Origin: Streptomyces chrestomyceticus JCM 4735
GTDB taxonomy: Bacteria > Actinomycetota > Actinomycetes > Streptomycetales > Streptomycetaceae
Assembly: GCF_003865135.1 (NCBI RefSeq)
Contig: NZ_BHZC01000001.1
Span: forward strand, 8,246,001 to 8,310,000
Length of the DNA: 64,000 nucleotides
Direction of reading: 5' to 3'
The number at the start of each line of letters is the position of its first letter. The stretch's first letter is position 1. The notes below the pieces were generated by a model. The model was not told where the DNA came from. It ran no database searches and saw only the letters and a list, made by a program, of their open reading frames with translations. Of this stretch, positions 54,501 to 63,100 are shown piece after piece. The position numbers and the translations under genes are program-made.

Positions 54501-57080
54501 GAAAAGCTGGAGTTCCGTCGCCCCGAGGTGATGTGGGCCGGGGCCCTCACCGGTGACCTGGTGTCCGACCCGCAGGCCGATTACTGGCCTGCACAAACCC
54601 GTCAGACCGTCCGCTTCGCGGATGCGGTGGCCACCCTCGCAGCAGAGGGCATCTCCGTCTTCCTGGAAGTGGGTCCGGACGGCTCCCTCTCCTCCCTCGG
54701 CCCCGACGCGGTCGCGGAGATGGAGGGCACCGAGCCCGCCTTCGTCCCCCTCCAGCGGCGCAGTACCGAAGGCACCGCAGGTCTGCTGACCGGTCTGGCC
54801 CGTGCCTTCGTCAACGGTGCCCCGGTGGACTGGACGCGTGTGCTGCCCGCCGCGGAGCAGGTCGAGCTGCCCACGTACGCCTTCCGGCACCAGCGCTACT
54901 GGCCCAACGGCATACAGACCCTCCCGCACGCCTGGGGCGACAGCGCGTCCGCCACTGCGCAGGACCGGTTCTGGGCGGCCGTCGAGGACGGCGACCTCAC
55001 CGACATCGCCGGCACCCTCCCTGCGGAGGACGCGCAGCAACTGGCCCAGGCGCTGCCCGCGTTGGCGTCCTGGCGGCGCCGCGAACAGGACCGGTCGGCG
55101 ACCGCCGACTGGTTCTACCGGGTGGACTGGGAGCCGGTCACCGACCCGGCCCCGGCTGAACTGAGCGGCACCTGGCTGCTGGTGGCTCCCGCCGGCCCGG
55201 TAGCGCAGGCGCTGACCGAACACTGCACGCAGGCACTGACCGCCGGGGGTGCCCGAGTCGTGCCCCTGGAAGCCACACAGACAGCCGACCCCGAGCGGCT
55301 GGCAGCACAGATCGCCGACGTACTTCCCCCGGACGGCGTCGCCGGCGTTGTCTCCCTGCTGGCCCTTGACGAGACCCCGCTGCCCGGCCACCCGGCGCTG
55401 ACACAGGGCCTGGCCGGTTCCCAGAACCTGACGCAGGCTCTGGTCGCCGAGCATGTGCTCGCCCCGGTGTGGGGCGTCACCTGTGGCGCCGTCGCCGTGG
55501 CGCCCGAGAAGGCGCCGGCCCGCCCGGTGCAGGCGCAGGCATGGGGACTGGGCCGGGTTGTCGTCCTGGAACACCCCGACCACGGCGGTGGTCTGATCGA
55601 CCTGCCCGAGCAGTGGGACGAGAACACCGCACAGCGCCTGCGCGCCGTACTCGCAGGCTGCGGCGAGGATCAGGTCGCCCTCCGAGTGTCCGGCATCCAC
55701 GGACGCCGGCTGACCCGCGCCGCGCAGCCGCGCGAACGCGGGCAGTGGGCGCCGCGCGGCACCGCCCTGATCACCGGCGGTACGGGCGCCATCGGCGGGC
55801 ACGTGGCACGTTGGCTGGCCGGCCGTGGCATCGAGCGGCTGGTGCTCACCAGCCGCTCCGGCCCCGGTGCAGCCGCCGGCGCCGCGCTGGCCGCCGAACT
55901 GGCGGCGGCCGGGACGCAGGTGGACATCCTGGCCTGCGACGCCGCAGAGGAGACCGCGTTGGCCGGCGTGCTCGACCGGATCAGCGTCGGCGGCCCGCCG
56001 CTGACCGCCGTCCTGCACGCGGCCGGCCTCGGCCAGATGACCCCGCTGGACCAGGCATCGGTACCGGAACTGGCCGCGGTCCTCGCGGCCAAGGCCGCCG
56101 GCGCGGCCGCCCTGGACCGGCTCACCGCCGACCTGGAACTGGACGCCTTCGTCCTGTTCTCCTCCGTCGCCGCCACCTGGGGCAGCGCGATGCAGGCCGG
56201 CTACGCGGCGGCCAACGCCTACCTGGACGCCCTGGCGGAGGACCGCCGGGCCCGTGGCCTGGCCGCCACCTCGGTGGCCTGGGGCCCGTGGGGCGGCGGC
56301 GGCATGACCGACGAGGAAGCCACCGGCCACATGGAACGGCGCGGCCTCCGCCTGATCGACCCCCAGGCGGCGCTCGGCGCCCTGGCCCGGGCACTGGACG
56401 CCGACGACCCGACGCTCACCGTCGCCGACGTGGACTGGGAACGCTTCGCGCCGCCGTTCACGCTGCGCCGCCCCAGCCCGCTGATCGAGAGCCTGCCCGA
56501 CGTGGTCCAGGCGCTGGCCGCGCGCGGCGACGACGGCGACGCCCCGGAGGTGTCGGCCGCAGGCAACGCGCTGGCCCGACAGCTCGCCGCCCTGTCCCCG
56601 GCCGAACAGGACCGGCTGCTGATCACACTGGTGCAGACCGAGGCCGCCACCGTGCTGGGCCACCCCAGCCCGGAGTCGGTACAGGCCGATCGGGCCTTCA
56701 GCGACCTGGGGGCCGACTCGCTGACCGCCGTCGAACTGCGGGACCGGCTGGGCCGCGCCACCGGACTGCGCCTGCCCAGCACCCTGCTGTTCGACTACCC
56801 GACCTCGGCCGCACTCGCCGGCCACCTGCGGGACCGCCTCACCGAGGAGAGCAGCCCCGCCCGACCCGTCCTGGCCGAACTGGACCGGCTGGAGGAGATG
56901 CTCACCGGAGTGCCCGGCGGCGGCGACGCCGCCCAGATCACCAGCCGGCTGGAGATCGTCCTCTCCCGCTGGAAGCAGACCCAGGCCCAGAACGCCGAGA
57001 CCGAAGTCGCGGAGAAGCTCGAATCTTCGTCCGACGACGAAGTCTTCGACTTCATCGGCAAAGAACTCGGAATCTACTGA
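42597..57080 (+). CDS. Type I modular PKS, three KS-AT-KR-ACP modules
   Basis: 4827 residues, starting with an N-terminal docking coiled coil (EDKLRDYLKLVTANLRQ) and ending in a C-terminal docking region. Module 1: KS Cys206, AT Ser677 (GHSQGE) with FVAHS at 778-782, KR with altered NADPH loop TGGTTAVG and Phe1368 in place of the catalytic Tyr (probably inactive), ACP Ser1539. Module 2: KS Cys1775, AT Ser2265 with FVAHS, KR with LDD motif and Tyr2975 (B-type), ACP Ser3149. Module 3: KS Cys3389, AT Ser3850 (GHSVGE, HAFH; malonyl-type), KR with Tyr4536, Trp at -8 and no LDD (A-type), ACP Ser4708. No DH, ER or loading domain. Transcribed with the next PKS 39 nt downstream. Confidence 0.95.
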   Translation: MANEDKLRDYLKLVTANLRQVRRRLTEVEERSQEPIAIVGMGCRFPGGVNGPEDLWRLLASGTDAIGPFPADRGWDLENLYDPDPDHPGTSYARHGGFVYDATHFDADFFGISPREAAAMDPQQRLLLEVAWEALEQAGIDANALRGSSTGVFAGSYGQGYGTGPTVRTQGLEGHLLTGVSTSVTSGRLAFTFGLEGPAVTVDTACSSSLVALHMAAQALRAGECSLALAGGSTVISAPSVFVGFSRQRGMSDDGRCKSFSQDANGSGWAEGVGLLVVERLSDARRNGHHVLAVLRGSAVNQDGASNGLTAPNGPAQQRVIRAALANARLTPGDVDVVEAHGSATKLGDPIEAEALLATYGRERPEGRPLWLGSVKSNIGHTQAAAGVAGVIKTVLALQHERLPRTLHVDEPTPHVDWSAGEVRLLAESVPWPGGERVRRAGVSGFGMSGTNVHVILEEAPAEEAPAEEAEETDADGTPAPAPVTTAPGPALLADGGPTAWLVSGRSAEGLVAQAGRLGEWAAGRSALRPVDVAWSLAAARAVLEHRGVVVADGREELLDGVRGLTEGELSPGVVSGVARATGRTVFVFAGQGAQWVGMGRELLASSPLFAARLAECEAALGPYVDWSLSDVLAGAEGAPALEAAEVVQPALWAVMVSLAAVWEAAGVSPDAVVGHSQGEIAAATVAGMLSLEDAARVVAVRSRALSSLDVAGAMVSVVMPAGAVRELVVGFDGRLSVAAVNGPASVVVSGESEALAGFERELAARKVLRWRIPATDFVAHSAAVEPLAAQLQADLSEIVPQVGRVPMVSTVTGEWLAGQEVDAGYWFANLRQTVRFEDAVRGLLEAGYGAFVEISPHPVLTAAVTETAEDTDAGAAPVLSIGTLSQSDAGAAGLLRAFAHAHVAGLPVDWRKVLPVGEVVELPTYAFQHRRYWLETSTAVGGGDGAPTEVEARFWAAVEGGDLSDLADTLAVEDRRQLLEVLPVLAAWRRRERERSATEGWRYQVTWAPVADPAPARLAGRWLLLVPGQEADGEAARQCRAALSARGADVVVLEVTGAATREAVAEQVRAALPSDGFAGALSLLALDETPMPGHPSLTVGLAATLTMVQGLGDAEVDAPLWVATRGAVATGSDEAPNSPLQALIWGFGRVVALEHPERWGGLVDLPTDFDVPDGQVAARLGAVLAGCGEDQVAIRAAAILGRRLTHAPQPVMPDQPWTPGGSVLVTGGTTAVGGHVARWAAERGAQRLVLTGAPEHEGVAALAAGLAAAGSRVDVVACDVSDRAETAGVLAWMRARGPELSTVLHLAEIVDSVPVDDLDAAQLAEVLAAKAGSAAVLDELTADCDLDAFVLFSSVAAVWGGGRQPGFSAANAYLEALAEDRRARGLTALAVAWGPWNAGTTATGDDGVQLERRGLRLLAPRAATGALAQILDGGESRPVVVDVNWSQFAPPFTLRRPSPLIAGLPEVAAALAAGTAEEAETVPEARGSLLRRLAGQSAAEQQRTLTDLVRGEAAAVLEHSSAQAVGSGRAFSELGFDSLTAVELRNRLAAATGLALPATLLFDYPSPKVLAGYLAAELLGSPGAGADAVVASPVPTGADEDDPVVVVGMGCRFPGGVKTPEDLWQVLAGGTDAIGAFPTDRGWDLDALYDPDPDAPGTAYVRQGGFVHDATRFDAGFFGISPREALAMDPQQRLLLGTSWEALERSGIVPGSLRGSRTGVFAGASFSGYGLARPEAAQGLEAHLLTGTTTSVLSGRLAYTLGLQGPAMTVDTACSSALVAVHLAAQALRSGECTLALAGGVFVASTPELFVWVSKQRGLAPDGRSKSFAADADGMGIAEGAGMVVLERLSDARRNGHPVLAVVRGSAVNQDGASNGLTAPNGPAQQRVIHEALAGCSLTCAEVDVVEAHGSGTPLGDPIEAQALLATYGQDRGERDPLWLGSVKSNIGHTQGAAGISGLIKMVLALQNEQLPKTLHAEQPSPHVDWTAGAVRLLSQAQPWPAGGARTRRAGISSFGVSGTNAHLILEEAPEPLEAAEVPETPQTPETPQTPEAAQALPADAPGDGGQSAAPTALLAAPGPLAWLVSGRTADGLRRQAAQLAEHLAAHPGAQAADIAWSLATTRTVHEYRAVVSGADRTELTEGLDALAAGLSSPQVIAGTTAAAEGAEEAGPVFVFPGQGAQWAGMGRELLATSPVFAERFSQCAEALAPHVHWSPADVLAGADGAPGLERAEVAQPLLWAVMVALAAVWEAAGVTPAAVVGHSQGEIAAATVAGILSLTDAAAVVAVRSQELSALGTSGGMLSVVMPVAAVRELMEPWGDRLAVAAVNGPATTVVSGQPEALAEFGAVLAARRAMRWPVPAGDFVAHSTAVDQLSGALAERLAGIRPQTGNIPMYSTVECRWADGPQLDAGYWFANLRHTVRFQQAVQELAAAGHATFVEISPQPVLTAAIDETFQELATAGTPVVVATLEREHGGPQRLLAALAQLHVAGTAVDWRRVLPAGRCIDLPTYAFADQRYWLGADHPAGPAALAPAQSGAATEAESRFWAAVEDGDASRLAATLAVDTAQPFGEVLASLAAWRRRERDRDVTAGWRYRVGWSPLNDPAPARPSGTWLVAVPATTAPGTADLIQACTDALTARGARTQVVQVATGAERATLADALTEALRPVGIAPPEAGHAATVPPVAGVLSLLGLDEMPLADHPAVPGGLAGTLTLVQALSDADISAPLWMATTGAVATAPGDRLTRPVQAATWGLGRVVALEQPERWGGLIDLPATLDERAAARLCAVLAGCGEDEVAIRPAGILARRLARAPQPTTGRPWTPRGTVLITGGTGAVGGHVARWLAGRGAERLVLTGRSGVEAPGAAALAAHVAAAGTTVEIRACDSADRTQLAALLDRIAADGPPLTAVMHTAGVLDDGVLDRLDTDRLANALAAKATGAAHLDALTADLDLDAFVLFSSAAATFGGAGQANYAAANAFLDALADNRRSRGLPALSIAWGPWAGDGVSQATEAARQRLRRNRWEVLMDPELAVQALGTALAGSDTVLTVMDLDLAAFAAAPGQQQALDAPLLRDLAEVQQLKTARHADGGAQPAAGELTRQLAGLSRAEQDRLLVDRIRTEAAAVLGHAGYDEVEPGRAFSELGFDSLTSVELRNRIAAWTALRLPATLMFDHPTPTVLAAHLRTTLLGSPDAGPAAAPAPDPTGHADRDPIAVVAMSCRFPGDVNTPEDLWALLAAGGEGISGYPQDRGWDADALFDPDPSHAGTSYTREGGFLHQATHFDAGFFGISPREALAMDPQQRLMLELSWEALESAGLDPATLRGSRTGVFIGGYSSHYSLASMQLGGQDGAAQVEGHLVTGNATSIISGRVSYVLGLEGPALTVDTACSSALVALHTAAQALRSGECPLALVGGVAVMATPWEMVGFARQRGLAADGRSKAFSADADGMGMGEGAGMVVLERLSDARRNGHRVLGVIRGSAVNQDGASNGLTAPNGPSQQRVIRAALANAGLTCAEVDAVEAHGTGTPLGDPIEAQALLATYGQERPEGRPLWLGSVKSNIGHTQAAAGMAGLIKMLLALRHEELPRTLHAEQPSPHVDWSAGEVRLLTESVPWPSDGDRVRRAGTSAFGISGTNAHVILEEAPAVEARSESADEVPVAALEGAGAWVVSGRTAEALSAQAGRLGEWVSARPELRPADVGWSLAATRSAFEHRAVVLGTERGALLDGVHSLAAGTSSPVVVSGVARSDARVGLVFAGQGAQWAGMGRGLYAGSTVFAEVFDRVCGLLELELGTEVRLRDVILDGDCDGDAAELADQTLYAQAGLFAFEVALAAVLKAAGVVLDAVVGHSVGEVAAAHVAGVLSLPDACALVAARARLMQELPSGGAMAAINAAEADVIASFEEVSGEVAVAAVNGPESVVISGAAEAVDAVVELWRDRGRRVRPLRVSHAFHSPAMDPVLDELRTVAEKLEFRRPEVMWAGALTGDLVSDPQADYWPAQTRQTVRFADAVATLAAEGISVFLEVGPDGSLSSLGPDAVAEMEGTEPAFVPLQRRSTEGTAGLLTGLARAFVNGAPVDWTRVLPAAEQVELPTYAFRHQRYWPNGIQTLPHAWGDSASATAQDRFWAAVEDGDLTDIAGTLPAEDAQQLAQALPALASWRRREQDRSATADWFYRVDWEPVTDPAPAELSGTWLLVAPAGPVAQALTEHCTQALTAGGARVVPLEATQTADPERLAAQIADVLPPDGVAGVVSLLALDETPLPGHPALTQGLAGSQNLTQALVAEHVLAPVWGVTCGAVAVAPEKAPARPVQAQAWGLGRVVVLEHPDHGGGLIDLPEQWDENTAQRLRAVLAGCGEDQVALRVSGIHGRRLTRAAQPRERGQWAPRGTALITGGTGAIGGHVARWLAGRGIERLVLTSRSGPGAAAGAALAAELAAAGTQVDILACDAAEETALAGVLDRISVGGPPLTAVLHAAGLGQMTPLDQASVPELAAVLAAKAAGAAALDRLTADLELDAFVLFSSVAATWGSAMQAGYAAANAYLDALAEDRRARGLAATSVAWGPWGGGGMTDEEATGHMERRGLRLIDPQAALGALARALDADDPTLTVADVDWERFAPPFTLRRPSPLIESLPDVVQALAARGDDGDAPEVSAAGNALARQLAALSPAEQDRLLITLVQTEAATVLGHPSPESVQADRAFSDLGADSLTAVELRDRLGRATGLRLPSTLLFDYPTSAALAGHLRDRLTEESSPARPVLAELDRLEEMLTGVPGGGDAAQITSRLEIVLSRWKQTQAQNAETEVAEKLESSSDDEVFDFIGKELGIY
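44091..45480. repeat. AT-coding DNA block shared with modules 4 and 5 (copy 1)
   Basis: The stretch from the post-KS linker through AT1 is nearly identical in DNA to the blocks at 58875 (offset 14547) and 63342 (offset 19251), in register and without visible gaps at the points I compared. These blocks use many more T-ending codons than the surrounding PKS DNA, so they stand out as tracts of shared origin. Confidence 0.75.
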
Positions 57081-57119
57081 ACCGGCCAGCGCCGCGACTT
57101 CTTCGACGAGGTGAGTTAA

Positions 57120-60100
57120 GTGAGCGAGGAGAAGCTTCGCTATTTCCTCAAGCGGGTGACCGCCAACCTGCACGAGACCAGGCAGCGCCTGCAGGAAATG
57201 GAGGCGGCCGGCGGCGAGCCCATCGCCCTGGTGGGCATGGCCTGCCGCTTCCCCGGCGGGGTACGCAGCCCGCAGGACCTGTGGCAGTTGCTGGACGCGG
57301 GCCGCGAGTCGGTGGCCGCCCTGCCGCGCGACCGTGGCTGGGATCTGGGTGACGACGGGACGGGACAGGACGCCGCCGAGGTCCAGGCGGGCAACTTCCT
57401 GCACGACGCCACCGGCTTCGACCCCGCCTTCTTCGGGATCAGCCCGCGCGAGGCGGTGTCGATGGATCCGCAGCAGCGGTTGCTGCTGGAGGTGGCCTGG
57501 GAGGCGCTGGAGCGCTCCGGTATCGACCCGTCGTCCCTGCGCGGCAGCCCGACGGGCGTGTTCGCCGGTGCCTCCGCCTCCGGGTACGGCTGGGCCAGCG
57601 GCGCCCAGGGCGACCTGGACGGGCACGTGATGACCGGCAACGCGATGAGCGTGCTCTCCGGCCGTCTCGCCTACACCCTGGGCCTGGAGGGCCCGGCGGT
57701 CACCGTGGACACCGCCTGCTCCTCGGCGCTGGTCTCGCTGCACCTGGCCTGCCAGGCCCTGCGCGCGGGAGAGTGCTCCATGGCCCTGGTCGGCGGTGCC
57801 TATGTGGCGGCCACCCCCGTACTGTTCACCGACTTCAGCCGCTCCCTGGGACTCTCCCCGGACGGCCGGTGCCAGGCATTCGGCGCCGGCGCCGACGGCA
57901 TGGGCGTCGCCGAGGGCGTCGGCGTCGTGGTCGCCGAACGGCTCTCCGACGCCCGGCGCAACGGCCACCGCGTCCTCGCGGTCGTACGGGGCAGCGCCGT
58001 CAACCAGGACGGCGCCTCCAACGGCCTGACCGCCCCCAACGGCCCCGCGCAGCAGCGCGTCATCCGCGCCGCCCTGGCCGGTGCGCGCCTGACCGCGTCC
58101 GAGGTGGACGTGGTGGAGGCACACGGCACCGGAACCCCGCTGGGCGACCCGATCGAGGCCCAGGCCCTGCTGGCCACCTACGGCCAGGAGCGCCCCGAGG
58201 GCCGCCCGCTGTGGCTGGGCTCGGTGAAGTCCAACATCGGCCACGCCCAGCAGGCCGCGGGCATGGCCGGCATCATCAAGATGGTCCTGGCCCTCCTGCA
58301 CCAGAACCTCCCGCGCACCCTCCACGTCGAAAAGCCCACCGACGAGGTGGACTGGTCGGCGGGCGAGGTCAGACTGCTGACCGAGCCGGTGCCGTGGCCC
58401 AGTGGCGAACGGGTGCGCCGGGCCGGTGTCTCCGGCTTCGGCATGAGCGGCACCAATGTGCACGTGATCCTGGAGGAGGCCCCGGCCGAAGAGGCCACGG
58501 CCCCGGCCGGACAGGACGGGCCGGCCACGGACGCGGACGAGGGTGAGGCGGCGGCCCTGGCCGGGTCGGCGCAGCACGGGCCGGACGAGCAGGCCGTGTC
58601 GGCCCCCGCGCCGGCGCTGCTCGCCGACGGCGGCCCCACGGCCTGGCTGGTGTCGGGCCGGTCTGCGGAGGGCCTTGCCGCGCAGGCGGGACGACTGCGG
58701 GAGTGGGCGGCCGAGCGCCCCGCCCTGCGTCCGGCCGACGTGGCCTGGTCACTGGCGGCCACCCGATCGGTCTTCGAGCACCGTGGTGTGGTCGTGGCCG
58801 ACGAGCACGCCGCACTTCTGTCCGGGCTGGACGATCTGGCTGCCGCAACGGACGCTGGCGGTACGGTCGTTGGCGTTGCTCGGGCCACGGGTCGTACGGT
58901 GTTTGTTTTCGCTGGGCAGGGTGCGCAGTGGGTCGGTATGGGCCGGGAGCTGTTGGCTTCGTCGCCGTTGTTTGCGGCGCGGCTGGCGGAGTGCGAAGCG
59001 GCGCTGCGGCCGTATGTGGACTGGTCGCTGACTGAGGTGTTGGCGGGTGCGGAGGGTGCTCCGGCGCTGGAGGCGGCCGAGGTCGTCCAGCCTGCGTTGT
59101 GGGCGGTGATGGTCTCCCTGGCCGCTGCCTGGGAGGCGGCCGGGGTTACTCCGGATGCGGTGGTGGGGCACTCGCAGGGGGAGATTGCTGCGGCGACGGT
59201 GGCTGGGATGCTGTCGCTGGAGGACGCCGCGCGGGTGGTGGCGGTGCGTTCGCGCGCGCTGTCGGGGCTGGATGTGGCTGGGGCGATGGTGTCGGTGGTG
59301 ATGCCGACCGGTGCGGTGCGTGAGCTGGTGGCGGGCTACGACGGCCGGTTGTCGGTGGCTGCGGTCAACGGCCCGGCGTCGGTGGTGGTCTCCGGTCAGG
59401 CGGAGGCGCTGGCTGGGTTCGAGCGGGAGCTGGCGGCGCGCAAGGTGCTGCGCTGGCGCGTCCCGGCCACAGACTTCGTGGCGCATTCGCCAGCGGTGGA
59501 GCCACTCGCCGCCCAGCTCGAAGCGGACCTGTCGGGCATTGCCCCGCAGGCAGGCTGTATCCCGATGGTCTCGACCGTTACGGGGGAGTGGCTGTCCGGT
59601 GAGGATGCGGACGCCGCGTACTGGTTCGCGAACCTGCGGCAGATGGTGCGTTTCGAAGAGGCCGTGCGCACGCTGCTGGAATCCGGTTACGGGGCGTTCG
59701 TGGAGGTCTCTCCGCATCCGGTGCTGACCGCCGCGGTGACTGAAACCGCCGAGGACATGGATGCGGGCGCCGCTCAGGTGCTGAGCATTGGCACCTTGTC
59801 GCAGACCGACGCGGGCGCGGCCGGCCTGCTGCGTGCCTTCGCGCAGGCCCACGTGGCGGGGCTGGCGGTGGACTGGCGCAAGGTCCTGCCGGCCGGTGAG
59901 GTGGTGGATCTGCCCACCTACGCCTTCCAGCACCGCCGCTACTGGCTGGAGCCCTCCGCCGCAGCCGCCGCCGCGGTCGCCGCCGGTGGGTCCTCGGACG
60001 CCGAGGCACGGTTCTGGGCCGCCGTCGAAGGCGGCGACCTGACCCACATGGCCGAGGTGCTCAACCTGGACGACGCGCACGCGCTGGGCGAGGTGCTGCC

Positions 60101-63100
60101 CGCCCTCGCCTCCTGGCGCCGCCAGGAACAGGACCGGTCGGCCACCGCCGACTGGCGCTACCACATCACCTGGGCACCGGTGGCCGACCCGGCCGCCACC
60201 GTCCTCACCGGCCGCTGGCTGCTGCTCACCGGCCCCGAGGGCGCAGACCCGGCCCGAGCCTGCGCCCAGGCACTTGCCGCCCGTGGCGCCGACACCACCA
60301 TCGTGGAGGTGCCCGAGGGCACCGTGGACCGGGCCGCGATGGCGGCCGTCCTCGGCCAGGCACTGCAAGAGCCCACGGCACCGTCGGGCATCGTCTCACT
60401 GCTTGCCCTGGACGAGACGCCGGTGCCCGGGCACCCCGCGGTACCGGGCGGCCTGGCAGGCACACTGGCCGCGGTGCAGGCACTGGGCGACATCGGGGTG
60501 GACGCCCCGCTGTGGGTACTGACCCGCGGCGCCGTCGCCACCACCGCCCAGGAGCCGCCCGTCACCCCGGCGCAGAGCCTGACCTGGGGCTTCGGCCGGG
60601 TCGTCGCCCTGGAACACCCTGACCGCTGGGGCGGACTGATCGACCTGCCCGCCGACTTCGCCGGGCCGGACGGCGCGGACGGACAGATCATGGCGCGCCT
60701 GTGCGCGGTGCTGGCAGGCTGCGGCGAGGACCAGACCGCGATCCGACCGGCTGGAATCTTCGGCCGCCGGCTGAGCAGGGCCGGCCGACCCCGGGGCGAG
60801 GCCGGAGCGTACACGCCCGGCGGCAGCGCCCTGGTCACCGGCGGCACCGGCGCCATCGGCGGACGCGTCGCCCGCTGGCTGTCCGGCCGCGGCGCCGCCC
60901 GGCTGGTGCTGACCAGCCGTTCCGGGCCCGCCGCTGCCGGAGCGGCCGCCCTGGCCGCCGAACTGGCCGCCGCGGGCAGCCGGGTGGACATCGTGGCCTG
61001 TGACGTCAGCGACCGCGCCCAGGTTGCCACGGTGCTCGGCCGGATCGCCGCGCAGGGCCCCTCGCTGACCACGGTGCTGCACACCGCCGGCGTCAACCAG
61101 GCCACCCTGGTGCAGGACACCGACCTCGCCGAGACGGACGCCGTGCTGGCGGCCAAGACGGCCGGCGCCCAGCACCTGCACGACCTGACCCGCGAACTCG
61201 GTCTCGACCTGGACGCGTTCGTCCTCTTCTCTTCCATCTCGGCCACCTGGGGCAGCGGCCTGCAGCCCGCCTACGCCGCCGCCAACACCTACCTGGACGG
61301 CCTCGCCCAGCACCGCCGCGCCCACGGCCTGCCCGCCACCTCGGTGGCCTGGGGCTCCTGGGGCGGCGGCGGCATGACCGACGAGGCCGGCGCGGCGCAA
61401 GGCATCCGGCGCGGCCTGATCGTCATGGACCCGGACCACGCCGTACAGGCGCTGGCCCAGGTTCTGGACTGCGACGAGCCCGAGCTGACCGTCGCCCACG
61501 TGGACTGGCAGCGGTTCGCGCCGCCGTTCACGCTGCGCCGCCCCAGCCCGCTGATCGAGAACCTGCCGGAGGTCCAGGAGGTGCTGGCCGCCGACGGGCA
61601 GCACACCCCGGACAGCGGTGACACGGCAGCCGGCCCGCAGGCCGGAGCCTCCTGGCGCCGGCAACTGGCGGGCCTGTCCCGCACCGAGCAGAAGCGGACC
61701 CTGCTCACCCTCGTCCAGACCCAGGCAGCCGCGGTGCTCGACTACGCCGCACCCGGCGAGGTCGAGGCCACCCGCGCCTTCAGCGACCTCGGTTTCGACT
61801 CGCTGACCTCGGTCGAACTGCGTAACCGGCTCAGCAGCGCCACCGGCCTGCAACTGCCCGCCACCCTGCTGTTCGACGCCCCCACGCCCAGCGCCGCCGC
61901 CGAATTCCTGCTGGCCGAACTGGCCGAGCTGACCGGCACACCGGACGGCACGCAGGCCGACGCATCGCGCACCGCCCCCGTCCTGGCGGCAGCCGCGGAC
62001 GAACCGCTGGCGATCGTCGGCATGGCCTGCCGCTACCCGGGCGGCGCGAGCGGCCCGCAGGAGCTGTGGAACCTGGTCACCGCCGGGACCGACGCCATCT
62101 CCGTACTGCCCGAGGACCGCGGCTGGGACATCGAGGACCGCCAGGGAGACCCCCAGGGCCCCGTCCGCTCCGGCGGCTTCGTCTACGACGCGACCCACTT
62201 CGACGCCGGCTTCTTCGGGATCAGCCCGCGCGAGGCGGTGTCGATGGATCCGCAGCAGCGGTTGCTGCTGGAGGTTGCCTGGGAGGCGTTGGAACGCTCC
62301 GGTATCGACCCGTCGTCCCTGCGCGGCAGCCCGACGGGCGTGTTCGCCGGTGCCTCCGCCTCCGGCTACGGCTGGAGCTCCGGGGTGCAGAAGGAGCTCG
62401 ACGGCCACCTGGTGACCGGCATCTCCACCAGCGTGGTCTCCGGCCGCGTCTCCTACGTCCTGGGCCTGGAGGGCCCGGCGGTCACCGTGGACACCGCGTG
62501 CTCCTCCTCCCTGGTCGCGCTGCACATGGCCTGCCAGGCTCTGCGCTCCGGAGAGTGCTCGCTGGCCCTGGCCGGCGGGGTCATGGTGGCGGCCAACCCG
62601 CTGCTGTTCGACCAGTTCAGCCGGCAGATGGGACTCTCCCCGGACGGCCGGTGCAAGCCGTTCGGGGCCGGCGCCGACGGTATGGGACTGGGCGAGGGCG
62701 CCGGCATGCTGGTCGTCGAGCGGCTCTCCGACGCGCGGCGTCATGGACACAAGGTTCTGGCCGTCGTACGGGGCAGCGCCGTCAACCAGGACGGCGCGTC
62801 CAACGGTCTGACCGCGCCCAACGGCCCCTCCCAGCAGCGAGTGATCCGTGCCGCGCTGGCCAACGCCCGCCTCACCCCCGCTGACGTGGACGTGGTGGAA
62901 GCGCACGGCACCGGCACCCCGCTGGGTGACCCGATCGAGGCCCAGGCCCTGCTGGCCACTTACGGCCAGGAGCGCGGCGAGGGCGACCCGCTGTGGCTGG
63001 GCTCGGTGAAGTCCAACATCGGTCACACGCAGGCCGCGGCCGGCGTCGCCGGTGTCATCAAGATGGTCCTGGCCCTCCAGCACCGCGAGCTGCCGCGCAC

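Noticed and set aside
42513..58577. Minus-strand open frame of over 5000 codons opposite the PKS genes
   Set aside because: It is the antisense shadow of high-GC PKS coding sequence; its translation is low-complexity Gly/Arg/His/Gln-rich repeats mirroring the modules, with no domain.
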